13,516 nucleotides of DNA from JALONO01 sp038209965. GTDB taxonomy: Bacteria; Bacteroidota; Bacteroidia; Cytophagales; Thermoflexibacteraceae. The notes below the pieces were generated by a model. The model searched no databases. It saw only the letters and a program-made list of their open reading frames with translations, and was not told the DNA's origin. The position numbers and the translations under genes are program-made. This document shows positions 12,172 through 13,516 of this stretch, in pieces; position 1 is the first letter of the stretch, and each line of letters starts with the position of its first letter. The stretch is from NCBI GenBank assembly GCA_038209965.1, contig JBBQXF010000128.1, positions 1-13,516 of the forward strand. Direction: 5' to 3'.

Positions 12172-12202
12172 CAAAGTTAGCAAAAAACCAATGTGGCGCA
12201 AG
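12172..12202 (-). promoter_or_regulatory. Bacteroidota-type promoter of the rplB-rpsC unit
   Basis: On the minus strand TAACTTTG (12172-12179) is an exact -7 box and CTTG (12199-12202) a one-mismatch -33 box, with a 19-base spacer. Transcription would start near 12165, giving a leader of about 100 bases before rplB. Confidence 0.75.
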
Positions 12203-12374
12203 TACCCGCCAGAAAAAAAACGTGACCGGGCGCAGATTGCCCGAAATAAAGAAAAAAAATGTTTGCCTGACCCTCATTTTTGCTTTTTCTTGAAATCGTC
12301 AATGGAAATTGCCTGATTATTTGTAACTTAGTCGCCACTGCACTTTTATTGATTTGCCCCTAACTTCCCCGCAA

Positions 12375-13121
12375 ATGAAAAGGCTGCTATTTTTTTCGAG
12401 TTTACTTCTGGCTTGCTCGCTGGCAACCGCCCAAGAAATCCGAGTGGCATTTGGTACAGAGATGCGGGAGGTGGTGGAAGCCCTCGCCCGGGAATACGCG
12501 AACCAGACGGGGGGCAAGTTTGTCCTTGTCCCGGCCAACCTGGATGATATTGTGAAGCAACTGAAATCGGAAGCCGCGTGTGATGTATGGCTCACCAAAG
12601 AACTGGGCCAATTGAACAACCTCTACCTGACTGGCCAAGTGCCCGAGAAACCACGGGTTTTTGCCAAAAGTAACATGGTGCAAGTGGCTGGCAAGGGCCC
12701 CGGCCCAACGCAGAGCAACGACCTGCAAAATTTGACCCGGAGCGAAGTCAAGAAAATCGTGGTAATGGCCCCGGCAGGTTCGGCCCACGGCAAAGAAACG
12801 ATGCGGATGCTCCACAATGCCGGCATTTATGATCAAGTGAAGGGCAAGCTGCTGTATGCCACCAACCAGTCGGAGATGCAATACTACCTCAACACCCGGG
12901 CGGCAGAAGTGGGCATCAGCCCGGCCCCGCAAGCCAAGGCCCAGCGGGGCAGCCAGTGGCAGGAAATCAACCAAAAGCTCTACCGCCCGACCGAATACGG
13001 CGTGGCCTGTTTCAAAAAGAATACGGTGGCCCCAACAACCGCCGCCCAAGATTTCGCGCGTTTCCTGTTTTCGGCCAAGGCCAAGCTCATCTTGAGAAAT
13101 CACGGTTACGAGCCCATTTGA
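12375..13121 (+). CDS. ModA-like periplasmic substrate-binding protein
   Basis: A 248-residue exported binding protein of the molybdate-binding ModA family. The signal peptide is MKRLLFFSSLLLACSLATAQ; cleavage after ATAQ is likely, although LLAC could also be a weak lipobox. Then follow EIRVAFGTEMREVVEALAREY (the family's first strand and helix), a segment around ACDVWLTKELGQL matching the DVfisA block, VVMAPAGSAHGKETMRML (about 129-146), matching the IANPxxAPYG block, and QDFARFLFSAKAKLILRNHGY at the C-terminus. The partner permease and ATPase (ModB, ModC) are not in the window, so import of molybdate or tungstate is not shown; some members of this fold bind other oxyanions. I choose ATG 12375, where the signal peptide begins, over an upstream TTG. 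The promoter is unclear; TTGATTTG at 12349-12356 is a partial match. Confidence 0.8.
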   Translation: MKRLLFFSSLLLACSLATAQEIRVAFGTEMREVVEALAREYANQTGGKFVLVPANLDDIVKQLKSEAACDVWLTKELGQLNNLYLTGQVPEKPRVFAKSNMVQVAGKGPGPTQSNDLQNLTRSEVKKIVVMAPAGSAHGKETMRMLHNAGIYDQVKGKLLYATNQSEMQYYLNTRAAEVGISPAPQAKAQRGSQWQEINQKLYRPTEYGVACFKKNTVAPTTAAQDFARFLFSAKAKLILRNHGYEPI

Positions 13122-13131
13122 TTCTAAGCGG

Positions 13132-13174
13132 GGCAGCGCACTGCCGAACGGCTGACGAAAGTTGCCGACTTTCG
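13132..13174 (+). terminator. Two small hairpins after the ModA-like gene
   Basis: GGCAG (13132-13136) pairs with CTGCC (13141-13145), and CGAAAGT (13156-13162) pairs with ACTTTCG (13168-13174) around a 5-base loop. Only a short T-stretch (GGTTTTCC) follows at some distance, so this is a weak terminator candidate or another structured element. Confidence 0.35.
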
Positions 13175-13194
13175 CTGGTTTTCCGGGGAAAGTC

Positions 13195-13488
13195 ATGGAC
13201 TTTGCCAACGGGCCGAATAAAAAAATTTATACCGAACATCATCGCTTTTATAGGCAAAAACGCTACTTAGATTTCCAACTCAAGCTCGACTACTTCGAGG
13301 TCATGGCAGCAACACCCGAAGAAGTAAAAGTAATGATGGCTACCCTTTTTCTTAACTCTATTCTGCTCTATAAAAAAATGCGACTAAAAAACTTTGATTA
13401 TGTGCGTTTTTATGCTGATGTGAAAAGCCTTCTTGAGAAAAATGGCTTGGTGAGGGAAGCAAGTATTGCAGACGAGGCGGGGAAATAG
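13195..13488 (+). CDS. Unrecognised 97-residue protein
   Basis: I do not recognise this family. The product starts MDFANGPNKKIYTEHHRFY, is predicted mostly helical, and has no signal peptide. A segment VMMATLFLNSILLYKKMRL (about 46-64) is hydrophobic enough to be a buried helix or, less likely, a membrane segment. Aromatic and charged residues are frequent (FDYVRFYADVKSLLEKNGL). The gene is AT-richer than its left neighbour, like the methylase fragment at the other edge. The start at 13195 is chosen because it follows the hairpins; an in-frame alternative at 13162 lies within a hairpin. It is complete in the window; the remaining 28 bases to the right hold nothing visible. Confidence 0.55.
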   Translation: MDFANGPNKKIYTEHHRFYRQKRYLDFQLKLDYFEVMAATPEEVKVMMATLFLNSILLYKKMRLKNFDYVRFYADVKSLLEKNGLVREASIADEAGK

Positions 13489-13516
13489 AGTGGTTTTTTG
13501 CCTCGCCTTAATTCGT

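Noticed and set aside
12402..13208. Minus-strand ORF of about 268 codons opposite the ModA-like gene
   Set aside because: The plus-strand frame has a signal peptide and ModA blocks; the minus frame has no motifs.

Overview
The window is a chromosomal segment of a Bacteroidota bacterium, probably Cytophagales-like; the class is an inference. The reasons are promoters of the TTTG/TAnnTTTG type ahead of sucD, hisIE and rplB, weak or absent Shine-Dalgarno sequences at most starts, and gene families typical of the phylum: a DUF349 protein, a short acidic DUF2795-like protein, a secreted protein usually mislabelled asparagine synthetase B, fused HisIE, and L2, S19, L22 and S3 of Bacteroidota type. 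Base composition is mixed GC around one half, falling at both edges (a partial DNA adenine methylase on the left, an unrecognised small gene on the right).

Layout. 1-171: start of a D12-class methylase (minus). 172-816: no protein gene, but a tandem, decaying array of about 141 bp units, each a tRNA-like stretch plus its terminator; the intact unit carries an odd tRNA-Cys. 817-2297 (minus): SAM-I riboswitch, 40-codon ORF, rhodanese, 1-Cys peroxiredoxin. 2463-3950 (plus): sucD promoter set in inverted repeats, sucD, and an overlapping NadR-type nucleoside kinase with a GTG start. 4010-4609: lone hisIE with its own promoter. 4749-6008: secreted GATase-like protein. 6201-7583: DUF349 protein with a G/Y/N/Q-rich tail. 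7669-7890: small acidic protein, then a terminator. 7950-9434 (minus): papain-family lipoprotein. 9541-12202 (minus): a self-contained transcription unit rplB-rpsS-rplV-rpsC with its own promoter and terminator. 12375-13121 (plus): ModA-like binding protein. 13195-13488: unrecognised small protein.

The most striking points are: (i) a four-gene piece of the S10 ribosomal operon standing alone, cut off from rplW on one side and rplP on the other; (ii) a glycine-rich repeat tail of about 90 residues on S3; (iii) a well-formed SAM-I riboswitch whose downstream genes are sulfur-transfer and redox genes, not methionine genes; (iv) the tRNA-terminator tandem array whose intact tRNA lacks U33. I see no CRISPR array, insertion sequence, phage or recognisable defence cluster beyond the methylase fragment, and I do not claim a new multi-gene system.
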